Under the pieces are notes generated by a model. That model did not search any database and was not told where the DNA came from. It worked only from the letters and a program-made list of their open reading frames with translations. Below, in pieces: positions 10,101 to 17,958 of a DNA stretch of 64,000 bases. The stretch is from the NCBI GenBank assembly GCA_021732025.1, contig JAKFVU010000034.1:124001-188000 (forward strand), written 5' to 3'. Every line of letters begins with the position of its first letter. The stretch's first letter is position 1. The DNA comes from Candidatus Obscuribacterales bacterium. Its GTDB lineage: Bacteria; Cyanobacteriota; Vampirovibrionia; Obscuribacterales; Obscuribacteraceae. Made by a program: the position numbers and the translations under genes.

Positions 10101-11766
10101 CTGGAGCGGGTTGGGCCCAAGGGTCACTAGGAGAGGTTGAACCTGAAGAACCTGCGGAACCTGCAGAAGGCAAAGAGTTCGAGGTGCTTGATGGTAGCGG
10201 AGTGTTGGGAGCGCCCCAACTGGCTGCCTGACCCCAATTACCAGCGTCACCTTCAGCTGCTGGAGAAGCTTGTGGAGCGCTGTTGTTCATTGCTGACCAA
10301 CCGCCGCCTTCTGTTGATGAAGTTCCAGAACCGGCTACGCTAGCGCTTCCCCATGGATCTTGTCCACTCTGTGGCGGATTTACAGGTAGAGTGGCCGCAG
10401 GCGATGGGCTAGCTGGAGCGGCTGGTGCACTGGCTGGAGCCGCACCAGCGGCCGGTTGGCCCCAAGCGTCGGCGGCTTCTGAGCCAGGAACAGCCCATGA
10501 ATCGGAAGACTTGAGCGGAACGCCAGCAGCGGGTGCTGCCGAACCTGGTTGGCTTTCGTTGCCCCATCCAGAACCCCAACCGCCATCCGCTTTTGCTGTT
10601 GGGCTGGGGGCTGCAGGGGCTGCGGCAGCGCTGAAAGCCGGTGCTGCTGTAGGTTCCATTGCCGGCGCTGCGTTGCCCCAACCGCTTTGAGAATTAGTAG
10701 CACTGCTTCCAGAGCCCCAATCGAGACCTCCTCCGGAAGTAGCTGCGGGAGCGGCTTGGTTAGGTTTTTGCCCAGGTGGTGCGAGGCCAATGGCCGAGCC
10801 GGGATGTTGTTCAAACGAGCTAGCTGGTGAGCCTGCTGGAGCGCCGCTCCAGTCTAAACCCTGAGCTGTTACCGGTGCGCCCATCTTCTGTTTAATTGGC
10901 AGGCCAATTGGAGTGGGTGCGCTCCAGCTAGAGTCAGCATCGGCTGCTTCCATGGCTGGGTTTGATGGACGGCCGAAATCCCCGCCAGTGGCTGGCATTT
11001 CTTGACTTGAATAGTCGTCAGAGTCCATCTCTAAAGGAGAGAGTTTTTGTGATTCTGAGACCTTGCGTTTGATCGACTCAGCAAGGGTCAGTGGAGCTTC
11101 ATCTAGAGGGTTGGATGTGGCACCGCCAGGCATACCAAACTTTTCACCGAGAGATCTGGTGGTCGATTGGTTTTCTCGGTTTTCAGCAGCATCGTTAGCT
11201 CTTGTGCTTATCGATTTGAGACGGGAGAATGTCCCCATCTGATCTTCGCGTTCTTCAGCCGATATGTCAGTTTCTTTGTCCTTGCGCCCAAATTTGACAC
11301 CAGGTTTGCGTCGTTCGCTTGGGGCCTCTGCTTCATCTTCGTCAAACTCTTTGCCTTTCTTGGCACCTTTGTTCAGGCTGCCTCTTCTCTCACCATTGTC
11401 AGACTGTCCACCCTTGCCTGGGCCCTTGCCGGCTTTGCCTGCACCACGGCCACTTTCTTTGGCCTGACTGCTTTTAGCCTTTGGTTGCCCGCCACCAAAC
11501 AAGTTGGTGAACATTGCAAAAATTGAGCCTTTTTTCTGAGGGAGTTGTTCCATGATCATTCTCGCAAGAGCTTCCGGGTTCTGTGGCCGCAAATCGTCAG
11601 GAAGTGGGGTGTCCTGAGCGGCTTGAATCATTTGATCGAGTTGGTGGTGAAACTTCTGACCTGAATCTGAAGTTTCTAGATGATTGACGAAAGCCCGATG
11701 CTCTTGTTTAGAGAGCTCTTCATCGAACGATCTTTGAATAAGTAATCTGTACTCGGCGTCAGACAT
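7153..11766 (-). CDS. giant Ala/Pro/Trp-rich repeat protein with anti-sigma-like N-terminus and C-terminal Roadblock/LC7 domain
   Basis: The protein has 1537 residues. Residues 1-80 (MSDAEYRLLIQRSFDEELS onward) resemble the short helical N-terminus of anti-sigma factors but lack the zinc-binding His/Cys residues. Residues 80-180 are highly basic. Then come ~1100 residues of low-complexity Ala/Pro/Ser sequence studded with Trp (many NDPWA and SGWG units). Ordered repeats are embedded: four RWDxPIQ units, two SGIPVNQIVEKMGVVLGG units near residues 805-880, and three NLG motifs near 1079, 1154 and 1320. The C-terminal ~120 residues form a Roadblock/LC7 domain (GSVIVGHDGLLIAN; GGGLLVTVTDG), a fold that in bacteria works with Ras-like GTPases or as a scaffold. 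It follows an ECF-like sigma gene by 59 nt, so a sigma/anti-sigma relationship is plausible. No membrane segment is visible. Confidence 0.8.
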   Translation of the reverse strand: MSDAEYRLLIQRSFDEELSKQEHRAFVNHLETSDSGQKFHHQLDQMIQAAQDTPLPDDLRPQNPEALARMIMEQLPQKKGSIFAMFTNLFGGGQPKAKSSQAKESGRGAGKAGKGPGKGGQSDNGERRGSLNKGAKKGKEFDEDEAEAPSERRKPGVKFGRKDKETDISAEEREDQMGTFSRLKSISTRANDAAENRENQSTTRSLGEKFGMPGGATSNPLDEAPLTLAESIKRKVSESQKLSPLEMDSDDYSSQEMPATGGDFGRPSNPAMEAADADSSWSAPTPIGLPIKQKMGAPVTAQGLDWSGAPAGSPASSFEQHPGSAIGLAPPGQKPNQAAPAATSGGGLDWGSGSSATNSQSGWGNAAPAMEPTAAPAFSAAAAPAAPSPTAKADGGWGSGWGNESQPGSAAPAAGVPLKSSDSWAVPGSEAADAWGQPAAGAAPASAPAAPASPSPAATLPVNPPQSGQDPWGSASVAGSGTSSTEGGGWSAMNNSAPQASPAAEGDAGNWGQAASWGAPNTPLPSSTSNSLPSAGSAGSSGSTSPSDPWAQPAPAAASAAPTNDPWAAATSAPAASAPINDPWASATAAPAAFETPAAAPANAPINDPWASAPAAAATNDPWAAAVTPAPTATPAQNLEAAQPINDPWAQAAAAPQAIAAPVTESAWGSPAQPAAQPEQPPAAMGWGQSAAPAQSTEPAAWGSPAQAAAPTAPAAQAWSPEGEQMETGVWKSFTPKTGPLAPSAPAPAPEQGAAGGDRWDQPIQERKDPAAGAAPNTDRWDVPIQARSASAELPAPAPVAAVGTSGIPVNQIVEKMGVVLGGNAGAAAADSRWDVPIQARSTSPEVPAPAPSAIPAPAVSTSGIPVNQIVEKMGVVLGGSAPAGADSRWDLPIQERSKETKPEETLPISASAQPSPAWGETPAPTNTWGTHPDQPSTTPWGAASSPADGQLPSATPAADAMGGWGDAPAAFAPAADTPAWSAPAPTQAAPSPTAWGTEAPVAATPAWDTGNAGASASTSAPAPAGWGTEPPQPQAAPASESDQWGQPPAWGQPQVPQAAAPAFAPAPSAEVTDKAAPGGMFNLGDQDIDKIFGENLGVSEPVGRTLVNNGAEPQAANNAPAQALPLAQQPAQTNNFAPPPAVPNLAAGDPNAAKNGLFQLTDNDLDKLFSSNLGVDEPSTQVSPQPSISPVQAAPANSFAPPAAATGAAGWNTGTAGAGAAATGVDQAAPSGWGVTAPTPSPVAAAASGWSGAPQAPSGWGMDAGQPPAGGPSGWSGAPAAEAQPSGWGAPTAPPTPAWNQPAAAPAPASFASTPEPAKGGLFSVDDNVMNRIFSDNLGIQEDASSKPADAYAIPAQAGEQMPPPKIAGIGRLDASGDQNQDAGSGRIASIGKFLLDQKDLDKIGKLTSSDFNEGKMRILTLEASQDLQALLSQIGTQQGVIGSVIVGHDGLLIANTMPGDMDAESVGVWALGVYMNTEHVTKKMGHDRVHQVVSRTPRGYVVIADFGGGLLVTVTDGRDTDSLIPLMRTITQLVN
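7739..8530 (-). repeat. three-copy 22-residue NLG motif in the Roadblock protein
   Basis: Copies are at about 8467-8530 (GMFNLGDQDIDKIFGENLGV), 8236-8303 (GLFQLTDNDLDKLFSSNLGV) and 7739-7806 (GLFSVDDNVMNRIFSDNLGI). A degenerate fourth (KFLLDQKDLDKIGKL) is at about 7550-7590. The shared pattern is G-[LM]-F-x2-x-D-x4-[IL]-F-x2-NLG-[VI]. Each is a predicted amphipathic helix in disordered sequence, typical of a short docking motif. Confidence 0.75.
9080..9500 (-). repeat. RWDxPIQ and SGIPVNQIVEKMG repeat block
   Basis: Within the Roadblock gene, four copies of a RWD-[QVL]-PIQ-[EA]-R unit alternate with two near-identical ~54-bp stretches (about 9119-9182 and 9301-9358) encoding SGIPVNQIVEKMGVVLGG. 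Silent differences between the two copies show they are maintained at protein level. Confidence 0.75.
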
Positions 11767-11825
11767 TAGATAGCAACCTTATATTTGTCATTCGTCATCA
11801 CTCGATCTCACCCAAAATTGCCTAA

Positions 11826-12404
11826 TCAGCCGCGACCTAGACATTTGACTACTTGCACTCGTGAACGGTAGAGCAGGGCCATGCATTTTTCTACTCGTTG
11901 ATTCGTTACTATCGAAATTTGTTCGTAGTTGAGATCAAGGCTGTGACGAAGAAGGAAAATGCGTTTCAATTCTTGCGGTAATGAGCCAATACAGCGTTTT
12001 ACTCTCTGCACACCAAGTAGAACCGTGGTTTCCCAGTCCATGCTGGCTGAGCCATCTTGAGCTGGGTCAGTGTCTTCTTCGTCGGGCGGGCCACTGTTCT
12101 GACTGTGATATTCACCCATGGCTTCAACAACATATTGAGAAAGCCAATCCCAGATAGACATATCAGGGTTTTTCGGCAGACCCTGGTTCAGTGCACTGAA
12201 GGCATTATTGAACGATGAGATTGTCACTTCAGAAGCGTGCTCATGGTCGCCAGTGCCTAGTAAGGCCACTGCGTAGATACGCTCTTGGTGCACCCAGATA
12301 AATTCATTCCGCTTGTCATTGCCACCTTTTTTTAAATCGGTGAGCACTGCAACGGCAGATTGATCAAACTCTTTGGAGCTATTCTTCGATGGAAGGAGAG
12401 GCAT
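11826..12404 (-). CDS. ECF-like RNA polymerase sigma factor (diverged)
   Basis: The protein has 192 residues, the normal length for a group 4 (ECF) sigma factor. The N-terminal part (~20-75: LKKGGND, then YAVALLGTGDHEHASEVT, then FNNAFSAL) matches sigma region 2. After an acidic linker (~105-125), the C-terminal part (~130-188: IGSLPQELKRIFLLRHSLDL, NYEQISIVTN, ALLYRSRVQVVKCL) matches region 4. The usual EIA and TVKSRL core of region 4 is diverged (QISIV, KCMALLYRSR), so promoter recognition may be unusual. The next gene, 59 nt downstream, starts with an anti-sigma-like segment, consistent with a sigma/anti-sigma operon. Confidence 0.75.
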   Translation of the reverse strand: MPLLPSKNSSKEFDQSAVAVLTDLKKGGNDKRNEFIWVHQERIYAVALLGTGDHEHASEVTISSFNNAFSALNQGLPKNPDMSIWDWLSQYVVEAMGEYHSQNSGPPDEEDTDPAQDGSASMDWETTVLLGVQRVKRCIGSLPQELKRIFLLRHSLDLNYEQISIVTNQRVEKCMALLYRSRVQVVKCLGRG

Positions 12405-12540
12405 ACTTTATGGTCATCCCACAGGTGCTAAGTAGACGTGCGTGCTCAGGTTACCTCGCGGTGCCTGAAGGCTGCCTCTGTGAAATAGTGTGATTTGAGA
12501 ATGTAGCCGCTAAGATTGGTTGAGCCCTCACCCGCGAATA

Positions 12541-12570
12541 ATTGCCACTATTCTAGATTGCCACTATTCT
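12541..12570. repeat. 14-bp direct repeat, 16-bp period
   Basis: ATTGCCACTATTCT occurs at 12541-12554 and again at 12557-12570, separated by AG. The 16-bp spacing is roughly one and a half helical turns. It lies ~140 bp upstream of the ECF-like sigma gene start and could be a protein-binding site or a duplication scar. Confidence 0.7.
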
Positions 12571-12672
12571 GAAATTTAGGTGCAACCGCCAAGACGCCTA
12601 ATTACCAGTTTACCTGATATACGGTTTTACGAAAGTATCTAACAACTTCGATTTGCACCGAATTTACTTATT

Positions 12673-12712
12673 TGTACATCTGTACATCTGTCCATCTGTA
12701 CATTTGTACTTT
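12673..12712. repeat. 8-bp tandem array TGTACATC (five units)
   Basis: Consecutive units read TGTACATC, TGTACATC, TGTCCATC, TGTACATT and TGTACTTT. TGTACA is a perfect palindrome, so the array presents several spaced palindromic half-sites. It lies ~145 bp before the plus-strand gene at 12857. Confidence 0.8.
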
Positions 12713-12856
12713 TCGCAGATTATTTGCAAATTCACCCTTGAACTTTTGTGCACCTCCCTGCCGACTGAGTGCTAGCATGTCTCAAGATGAAACTCGCTAA
12801 CTTAGATGTACCACGTTTGCATGGTGCTAACCCCTAACAGGACTGATAAATCGGCA

Positions 12857-13636
12857 ATGTCTGTTGTAAATAGATTTAGTGTGATTGTAAAGAACGCCGA
12901 ACCAGAGGCATTTAATCTGGGCACCGTCACTCAAGCTCCTCGGGTTGCCGCCGCTCAAGACCTTGCCGCTGCCTGCGAAAACTTGGTATTCGAGTCTTCT
13001 GACAACAAAATTCCTGATTTGGTTTTAGCTGCAATCAAATTTGTTATCACTGGCTACTTCACAGATGCTCACCAGAGCGGGCTCTACAACCGTCAAATGA
13101 GGTTGTGGGAGACTATTTCGAAAATAGCTTTAGTCGATGTTCAGCAGGTGACCAAGGGCTTCTTCCAAAAGACGACTCTGCCTGTATACGAATTATTATT
13201 CAAGACTGTTACTGGCAAAGTTCCGATTGCAGCCTTAGTTATAGAGCCATCTTATGGCGCCAATCATTTGGATCTACTGAAAGATTTTCTGGCGAAGGTG
13301 GCGAAAATACAGGCTCAATCTGGCAATCAGCTGACTGGAGTATTTGTAGTCTGTGATTCGCCCTTCCCTCCGGCCATTTTGACCTACGTCGAAAAGGTAA
13401 CTGGAGCTGAAGATCCAGTGGCCAAATTTGACTCAATTTTGCCGCCGCCATATCAGGCGCACATTAATTTGGTTGTCAATTTGCACGGCAATATTCAAGC
13501 CGAAGACATTAACGAATCAAGCAGTGGCCTCGTTACCGGGCGCATGCAATTGCTTCATCCGCAGTTGCGCGTCAAAAAGACTGCTGCCAAAGACGATTCA
13601 GAAAAAGCGAGCCCTGTGCAAATTAGCTTTCAGTAG
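12857..13636 (+). CDS. conserved-looking protein of unknown function
   Basis: The protein has 259 residues if translated from ATG 12857 (MSVVNRFSV). The open frame continues up to an ATG at 12806 that adds 17 residues of unconvincing composition; neither start has a well-placed ribosome-binding site (an AGGA lies 14 nt before 12857). The protein is soluble, without signal peptide, and alternates helices and strands. Central segments VPIAALVIEPSYG and TGVFVVCDSPFPPAI look like buried beta strands of an alpha/beta fold, and the tail is Lys/Ser-rich. I do not recognise a family. It converges on the carboxylase gene with a 14-nt gap, so it is probably monocistronic. Confidence 0.65.
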   Translation: MSVVNRFSVIVKNAEPEAFNLGTVTQAPRVAAAQDLAAACENLVFESSDNKIPDLVLAAIKFVITGYFTDAHQSGLYNRQMRLWETISKIALVDVQQVTKGFFQKTTLPVYELLFKTVTGKVPIAALVIEPSYGANHLDLLKDFLAKVAKIQAQSGNQLTGVFVVCDSPFPPAILTYVEKVTGAEDPVAKFDSILPPPYQAHINLVVNLHGNIQAEDINESSSGLVTGRMQLLHPQLRVKKTAAKDDSEKASPVQISFQ

Positions 13637-13650
13637 ACTCGAAGCAAGAT

Positions 13651-15201
13651 TTAGAGTGGAATGTTTCCATGTTTGCGCCGCGGTCTTTCTACGCGCTTAT
13701 TGGCTTGAGCTTCTAGAGCGGCGATCAGTTTTGAGCGAGTTTCGCTTGGCATAATCACATCATCTATATAGCCCCCTTCAGCGGCGATATAGGGGTTGGC
13801 GAAACGCTCTCTGAATTCGCTTACAAGCTCGGCACTGCGCTTTCCGGTGCTATCTTGCTTCAGCTCTTTGCGGTAAAGCAAGTTGACAGCGGCTTCAGCT
13901 CCAACAACTGCTATTTCAGCTGTGGGCCAGGCAAAGTTAAAATCGCCCCCGACGTTTTTCGAACCCATTACGTCAAAGGCACCGCCATAAGCTTTGCGCG
14001 TTATCACAGTGAGCTTTGGTACTGTCGCTTCACAGTAGGCATAGAGAAGCTTGGCTCCGTGTCTGATAATGCCTCCGAATTCTTGAGATGTTCCTGGTAG
14101 ATAGCCAGGCACATCGACGAAAGTCAGAACAGGAATGTTAAATGCATCAAGAAAACGCACAAAGCGAGCGGCTTTAACTGAAGCGTTGATGTCGAGACAT
14201 CCGGCTAAACATTTTGGCTGATTGGCTACAATTCCTACCGACCTGCCACCCAAACGGGCAAAGCCAGTGATGATATTGGTGGCGAAGTGTGGTGAGATTT
14301 CAAAGAAATCGCCTTTGTCAAAAATACGTTTGATCACGTCGTACATGTCGTACGGTTTGTTTGACTCTACTGGCACCACTTGATCGAGAGCTTCCATATC
14401 GGGTGGTAGCTCACAGTCAGAATCGTCTTGGGGCGCGGCGTCAAGGTTGTTGCTAGGTAGATAAGAGAGCAACTTTTGTGTCAACCAGAATGAGTCTTCT
14501 TCATCCTCAGCTAAAAGCTGCGCCACACCCGAGCGCGAGTTGTGGGTCATGGCACCACCTAACTCTTCCAAGCTGACGTCTTCGCCCGTCACTGTGCGCA
14601 CAATTTCTGGACCAGTGACAAACATATAGCTTTTGTCTTTTACCATAATTGTAAAATCGGTAACTGCCGGGCTGTATACGGCACCACCGGCGCAGGCACC
14701 ATAGATCACTGAGATTTGTGGTATGACCCCAGAACAGCTGACATTGCGATAAAAAATATCAGCGTAGCCAGCTAGTGAATGTACCCCTTCTTGGATGCGG
14801 GCACCACCACTTTCGTTCAAGCCAATTACCGGGCAACCAGCTTGCTTGGCTAAGTCCATAATTTTGCAAACTTTGCGGGCAAAGACTAATCCGAGGGCAC
14901 CACCAACGAAGGTGGCATCATGGGCAAATAAGTAAACAGGACGACCGTCAATTTTTGCTTGGCCTGTTATAACCCCATCGCCCAGTGCAACCTTGCTTTC
15001 CATGCCAAAGTCTTGGCACTGGTGCACAGCATAGCGGTCAATCTCTAAGAAGCTGCCTTCATCAACTAACTGTTCAATGCGCTCTCGAGCCATTAAAATG
15101 CCACGTTCATGTCGTTTTTCTTTGACTGAACTGTCTACGAAACAAGCCTCTGAGCGCTTGTCTTGCAGTTTTTTGTTCGGGTCTGATTTAAGCGTTTCCA
15201 T
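13651..15201 (-). CDS. acyl-CoA (propionyl/methylmalonyl-CoA) carboxylase, carboxyltransferase beta subunit
   Basis: The protein has 516 residues, the usual length of PccB/MmdA-type carboxyltransferases. They move CO2 from carboxybiotin to propionyl-CoA (or run the reverse decarboxylation). Both crotonase-like halves are present: the N-terminal half has GGALGLVFARKVCKIMDLA, NESGGARIQEG and GACAGGAVYSPA; the C-terminal half has FVDVPGYLPGTSQEFGGIIRHGAKLLYA and ITRKAYGGAFDVMGSK. No biotin carboxylase or biotin carrier gene is in the window. A B12-binding methylmalonyl-CoA mutase subunit at 29287 fits the same pathway. The gene lies 38 nt downstream of mgtE on the same strand. Acetyl- and other acyl-CoA substrates cannot be excluded. 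Confidence 0.92.
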   Translation of the reverse strand: METLKSDPNKKLQDKRSEACFVDSSVKEKRHERGILMARERIEQLVDEGSFLEIDRYAVHQCQDFGMESKVALGDGVITGQAKIDGRPVYLFAHDATFVGGALGLVFARKVCKIMDLAKQAGCPVIGLNESGGARIQEGVHSLAGYADIFYRNVSCSGVIPQISVIYGACAGGAVYSPAVTDFTIMVKDKSYMFVTGPEIVRTVTGEDVSLEELGGAMTHNSRSGVAQLLAEDEEDSFWLTQKLLSYLPSNNLDAAPQDDSDCELPPDMEALDQVVPVESNKPYDMYDVIKRIFDKGDFFEISPHFATNIITGFARLGGRSVGIVANQPKCLAGCLDINASVKAARFVRFLDAFNIPVLTFVDVPGYLPGTSQEFGGIIRHGAKLLYAYCEATVPKLTVITRKAYGGAFDVMGSKNVGGDFNFAWPTAEIAVVGAEAAVNLLYRKELKQDSTGKRSAELVSEFRERFANPYIAAEGGYIDDVIMPSETRSKLIAALEAQANKRVERPRRKHGNIPL

Positions 15202-15239
15202 CGAAAATAGCCCTATGGTTAGTAGATGTAAACAACCGG

Positions 15240-16625
15240 TTAGAAGGCAATGCCTTTTGTGGCGACCAAGAAGTAGTGCACTATTGTAAGGTAAATCGAC
15301 ATTGTACAGACATCCAGAATGCTGGTAATAAAAGGACCACTGGCATGAGCTGGCTCGACGCCAAAGCGCCTAAATAGTATGGGCATCAGGGTGCCAATGA
15401 CCACGCCAAAGGTCATGGTGATGAAAAGAGAAACGCCGACCACCACTCCTAGTTGATAAGAGGATTGGTGTAAGAAGCGACTGATCATATAAGTGGCAAA
15501 GCCACAAAAGAGGCCAAGCAACATGCCTACTTTGAGCTCGTGGAAAATATTGCGCAATGCAGCTTTTAGACTGAGGACAGTTTTCCCACTACTTTGAATT
15601 TGAATACACGTACTTTGAGTGGCTACTCCGCCAGTGACGCCTGACAGGAGCGGCATAAACGACGCAGCTTGCACCATGTGCTGAATTACTGAATCGAAGT
15701 GCGTGATCACTGAGGCAGATCCGCTCTCGATTAATAGTGTGATGATGAGCCAGGGCAGTCGTGCGGAGAAGGCGCTGCGCACGTTGTAATTTAGGACGTC
15801 TTGATTTTCTGGGCCTGTGGTAATACCTGACGACTGAAAAATGTCTTCAATCGCTTCTTCTTTTAAAACGTCGATGACATCATCGGCGGTGATGATACCA
15901 AGCAATTTTTTCTGCTTGTCAACAACTGGCAGGGTCAGTAAGTCATAGCGGCTCAAGATGTCTGCTGCGTGTTCTTGGTCTTCGTCTGCTTGAACAAAGA
16001 CTAAGTCTTCGTCCATGACGTCTTTTACCAAAACTTCTGGAGATGCTGTCAGTAACTCTTTGAGGGTGACTTCACCGACGAGCACTTCTTCTTCATCAAC
16101 CACGTAAACGTCGTAGATTTCTTCTTCTAGGTCTTCGTACTTTTCGCGCAGGTAGACCAGAGCTTCAGCCACTGTCATCCCCGCGTGCAGAGCTAGATAG
16201 TCGGTAGACATGATGCCACCGGCAGTATCTTCTTTAAAGGTCATGAGCTGCGTCAGGTCTTCTTGGGCTTCGACGTCAGAGACTTGGCTGATCAACTCTC
16301 TGGCTTTGTCCTGGGGCATTTCAGAGAGTAAGTCGACGGCGTCGTCGGGCGACATGTTGCTAATTAGAGCGACAATGCTGATGTCGCCTAGGTCGCGCAA
16401 TAACTCGGTTTGACCATCGGGCTCAAGCTCAGCTAGTAGAGCCGAGGCATTGTCAAGGTCAAGCAGGCGAAAGCACGAGATGCGATAGCTCGGTCCCAAT
16501 TCTTCAAAACATTCAGCCAAATCTGCAGGGTGCTGGTCATTTAGCAGCAAACGAAGTTTCTGGCGTTGGCCGGTATCGACCAACTCCGTTAAAACGTTCG
16601 GCGCTATTAGCTGCTTTTCTGTCAT
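15240..16625 (-). CDS. mgtE: magnesium transporter MgtE
   Basis: An inner-membrane Mg2+ channel. The chosen start, ATG 16625 (MTEKQLIAP), has TAGGG at ideal spacing; the frame stays open to 16667, but that adds 14 residues without a ribosome-binding site. The 461 residues match MgtE: an N-terminal superhelical domain (~1-125, with ALLAELEPDGQTELLRDL), two CBS domains (~130-250, with DEEEVLVGEVTLKELL and LLGIITADDVIDVL) that sense Mg2+, a connecting helix, and about five transmembrane helices. The membrane part carries GVTGGVATQST and PAHASGPFITSILDV, close to the pore signatures. It probably shares a transcript with the downstream carboxylase gene. Confidence 0.95.
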   Translation of the reverse strand: MTEKQLIAPNVLTELVDTGQRQKLRLLLNDQHPADLAECFEELGPSYRISCFRLLDLDNASALLAELEPDGQTELLRDLGDISIVALISNMSPDDAVDLLSEMPQDKARELISQVSDVEAQEDLTQLMTFKEDTAGGIMSTDYLALHAGMTVAEALVYLREKYEDLEEEIYDVYVVDEEEVLVGEVTLKELLTASPEVLVKDVMDEDLVFVQADEDQEHAADILSRYDLLTLPVVDKQKKLLGIITADDVIDVLKEEAIEDIFQSSGITTGPENQDVLNYNVRSAFSARLPWLIITLLIESGSASVITHFDSVIQHMVQAASFMPLLSGVTGGVATQSTCIQIQSSGKTVLSLKAALRNIFHELKVGMLLGLFCGFATYMISRFLHQSSYQLGVVVGVSLFITMTFGVVIGTLMPILFRRFGVEPAHASGPFITSILDVCTMSIYLTIVHYFLVATKGIAF

Positions 16626-16756
16626 AGCCATTACCCTACCAAGCCTGAGAGGTTGACAGAAGGGCATTCGTCTAATTAGTTAACAGTTGAGAGACTAGAA
16701 GGCGATTATGAGAGCGAATTAGCAATCATTAGCTATCTTTAGCAGGTCTTAGCGAC

Positions 16757-17701
16757 CTAATCATCGAGATAGCCAGCCAAGCGAGATGACCAGTTTGGTT
16801 GGCGCAATTTGCGAAAAGCCTTGTGTTCAATCTGCCTTACTCGTTCTCTTGTGATGTTGAAAAGTCTGCCGACTTCTTCAAGAGTACGTTGGCGGCCGTC
16901 TTCTAGACCGTAGCGCAAATGCATGATGTCGCGTTCGCGGGGTGTTAATTGGCTGAGCATGCGACTGAGATCTTGACGCATAAGCTCTTCTGCCGTTGTG
17001 GCATCAGGTCTGGTTGCTTCGTTGTCTTCAATCAAATCGCCAATATAGGTCTCATCGTCGCGGTTCAGCGGCATTTCCATTGATACTGGCTCACGGTCGG
17101 CGGCCATAATTTCTTGTACTTTGCCTACTGGAATTTCGAGAGCCGAAGAAAGTTCATGCTCGTTGGGCTTGCGCCCTAGTTCTTGTGAAAGCTTAGAGCT
17201 AGTCTTCTTGAGCTTGTTGATTGATTCAACCATGTGTACAGGTACGCGGATCGTGCGCGATTTGTCGGCCAAACCGCGACTGATAGCCTGACGAATCCAC
17301 CAGGTGGCATAGGTCGAGAATTTAAATCCTTTTGTATGATCAAATTTCTCTGCTGCGCGAATGAGACCGAGGTTGCCTTCTTGAATAAGATCTTGAAAAG
17401 GCAGGCCACGATTCAAATATTTTTTGGCAATAGAAATAACCAAGCGCAGATTGGCCTGAATTAGCTTCTTTTTGGCTTCACCATCGCCTTTGGCAATGCG
17501 CCGCGCCAATTCAATTTCTTCATCAGGTTTGATCATTTTTACGCGACCAATTTCGCGTAAATATAGGCGTACAGAGTCTTCAGTAAAGCCTGCGGCTTCT
17601 ACTTCCTTCTCCTCCGGTTCGTCATCGGCCTCCGGCTCATCTCCGGCACCAAAGACGTCGGCATAATCCTCTGAAAGGTCATCGGTAACTTTTGCGGCCA
17701 A
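16757..17701 (-). CDS. rpoD: primary-type RNA polymerase sigma-70 factor
   Basis: The protein has 314 residues and starts at TTG 17701 with GGAG ten bases upstream. After a short acidic N-terminus (~1-35, no full region 1.1), region 1.2 begins at [16 protein letters not shown] (~42). Region 2 (~80-155) contains [20 protein letters not shown], the canonical -10 recognition helix. Region 3 follows, and region 4 (~250-305) carries [14 protein letters not shown] and [17 protein letters not shown] for -35 recognition. Length and motifs match cyanobacterial group 1/2 sigma factors, which have a reduced region 1.1. Whether it is the housekeeping factor or a close group 2 paralogue cannot be settled from this window alone. 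Confidence 0.93.
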   Translation of the reverse strand: MAAKVTDDLSEDYADVFGAGDEPEADDEPEEKEVEAAGFTEDSVRLYLREIGRVKMIKPDEEIELARRIAKGDGEAKKKLIQANLRLVISIAKKYLNRGLPFQDLIQEGNLGLIRAAEKFDHTKGFKFSTYATWWIRQAISRGLADKSRTIRVPVHMVESINKLKKTSSKLSQELGRKPNEHELSSALEIPVGKVQEIMAADREPVSMEMPLNRDDETYIGDLIEDNEATRPDATTAEELMRQDLSRMLSQLTPRERDIMHLRYGLEDGRQRTLEEVGRLFNITRERVRQIEHKAFRKLRQPNWSSRLAGYLDD

Positions 17702-17916
17702 CGCGAGTAAACTCCATAATGCAGGAAAGAATTACAATCATTACAACGAAAAAACGGCTGTACACTTGAGAGCGCAGAGGACAATTCGAACGTTGCCCCA
17801 TCTCTCCCTGCTATTTACCCAAATCTCCGTCAACTCTAAGCAGTCAAGAGATTGATTAACTTTTGTAAATTTGGTGCTCCAGTGTGCGAACCGGCGACAA
17901 CTATAAGGGACTAACT

Positions 17917-17958
17917 ATGTACGGGTACTGCGGAGATAAGGGATTCATTCATGATTGA
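17917..17958 (+). other. 13-codon upstream ORF overlapping the start of the second DUF4388 gene
   Basis: ATG 17917 is preceded by AAGGGACTAACT, a well-placed Shine-Dalgarno sequence, and encodes MYGYCGDKGFIHD before a TGA at 17956-17958. It overlaps the ATG of the following gene (17951) by 8 nt in another frame. It could couple or tune translation of that gene, or could be chance. Confidence 0.35.

Larger units (their letters stand above)
12405..12805. other. 401-bp intergenic region with two kinds of direct repeat
   Basis: This is the divergent interval between the ECF-like sigma gene and the gene at 12857. It contains no convincing coding frame. It holds a 14-bp direct repeat (12541-12570) and an 8-bp tandem array (12673-12712). 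It is locally AT-richer than its surroundings. I could not place a convincing -35/-10 pair for either gene. Confidence 0.6.

Noticed and set aside
7560..11526. Many open frames on both strands in the Roadblock gene
   Set aside because: High Ala/Pro/Trp codon content keeps other frames open; these frames have biased Arg/Ser/Cys or Gln/His/Leu composition and no domains.
16744..16758. Hairpin at the end of the primary sigma gene as a terminator
   Set aside because: Only a 5-bp stem overlapping the stop codon, with no T tract.
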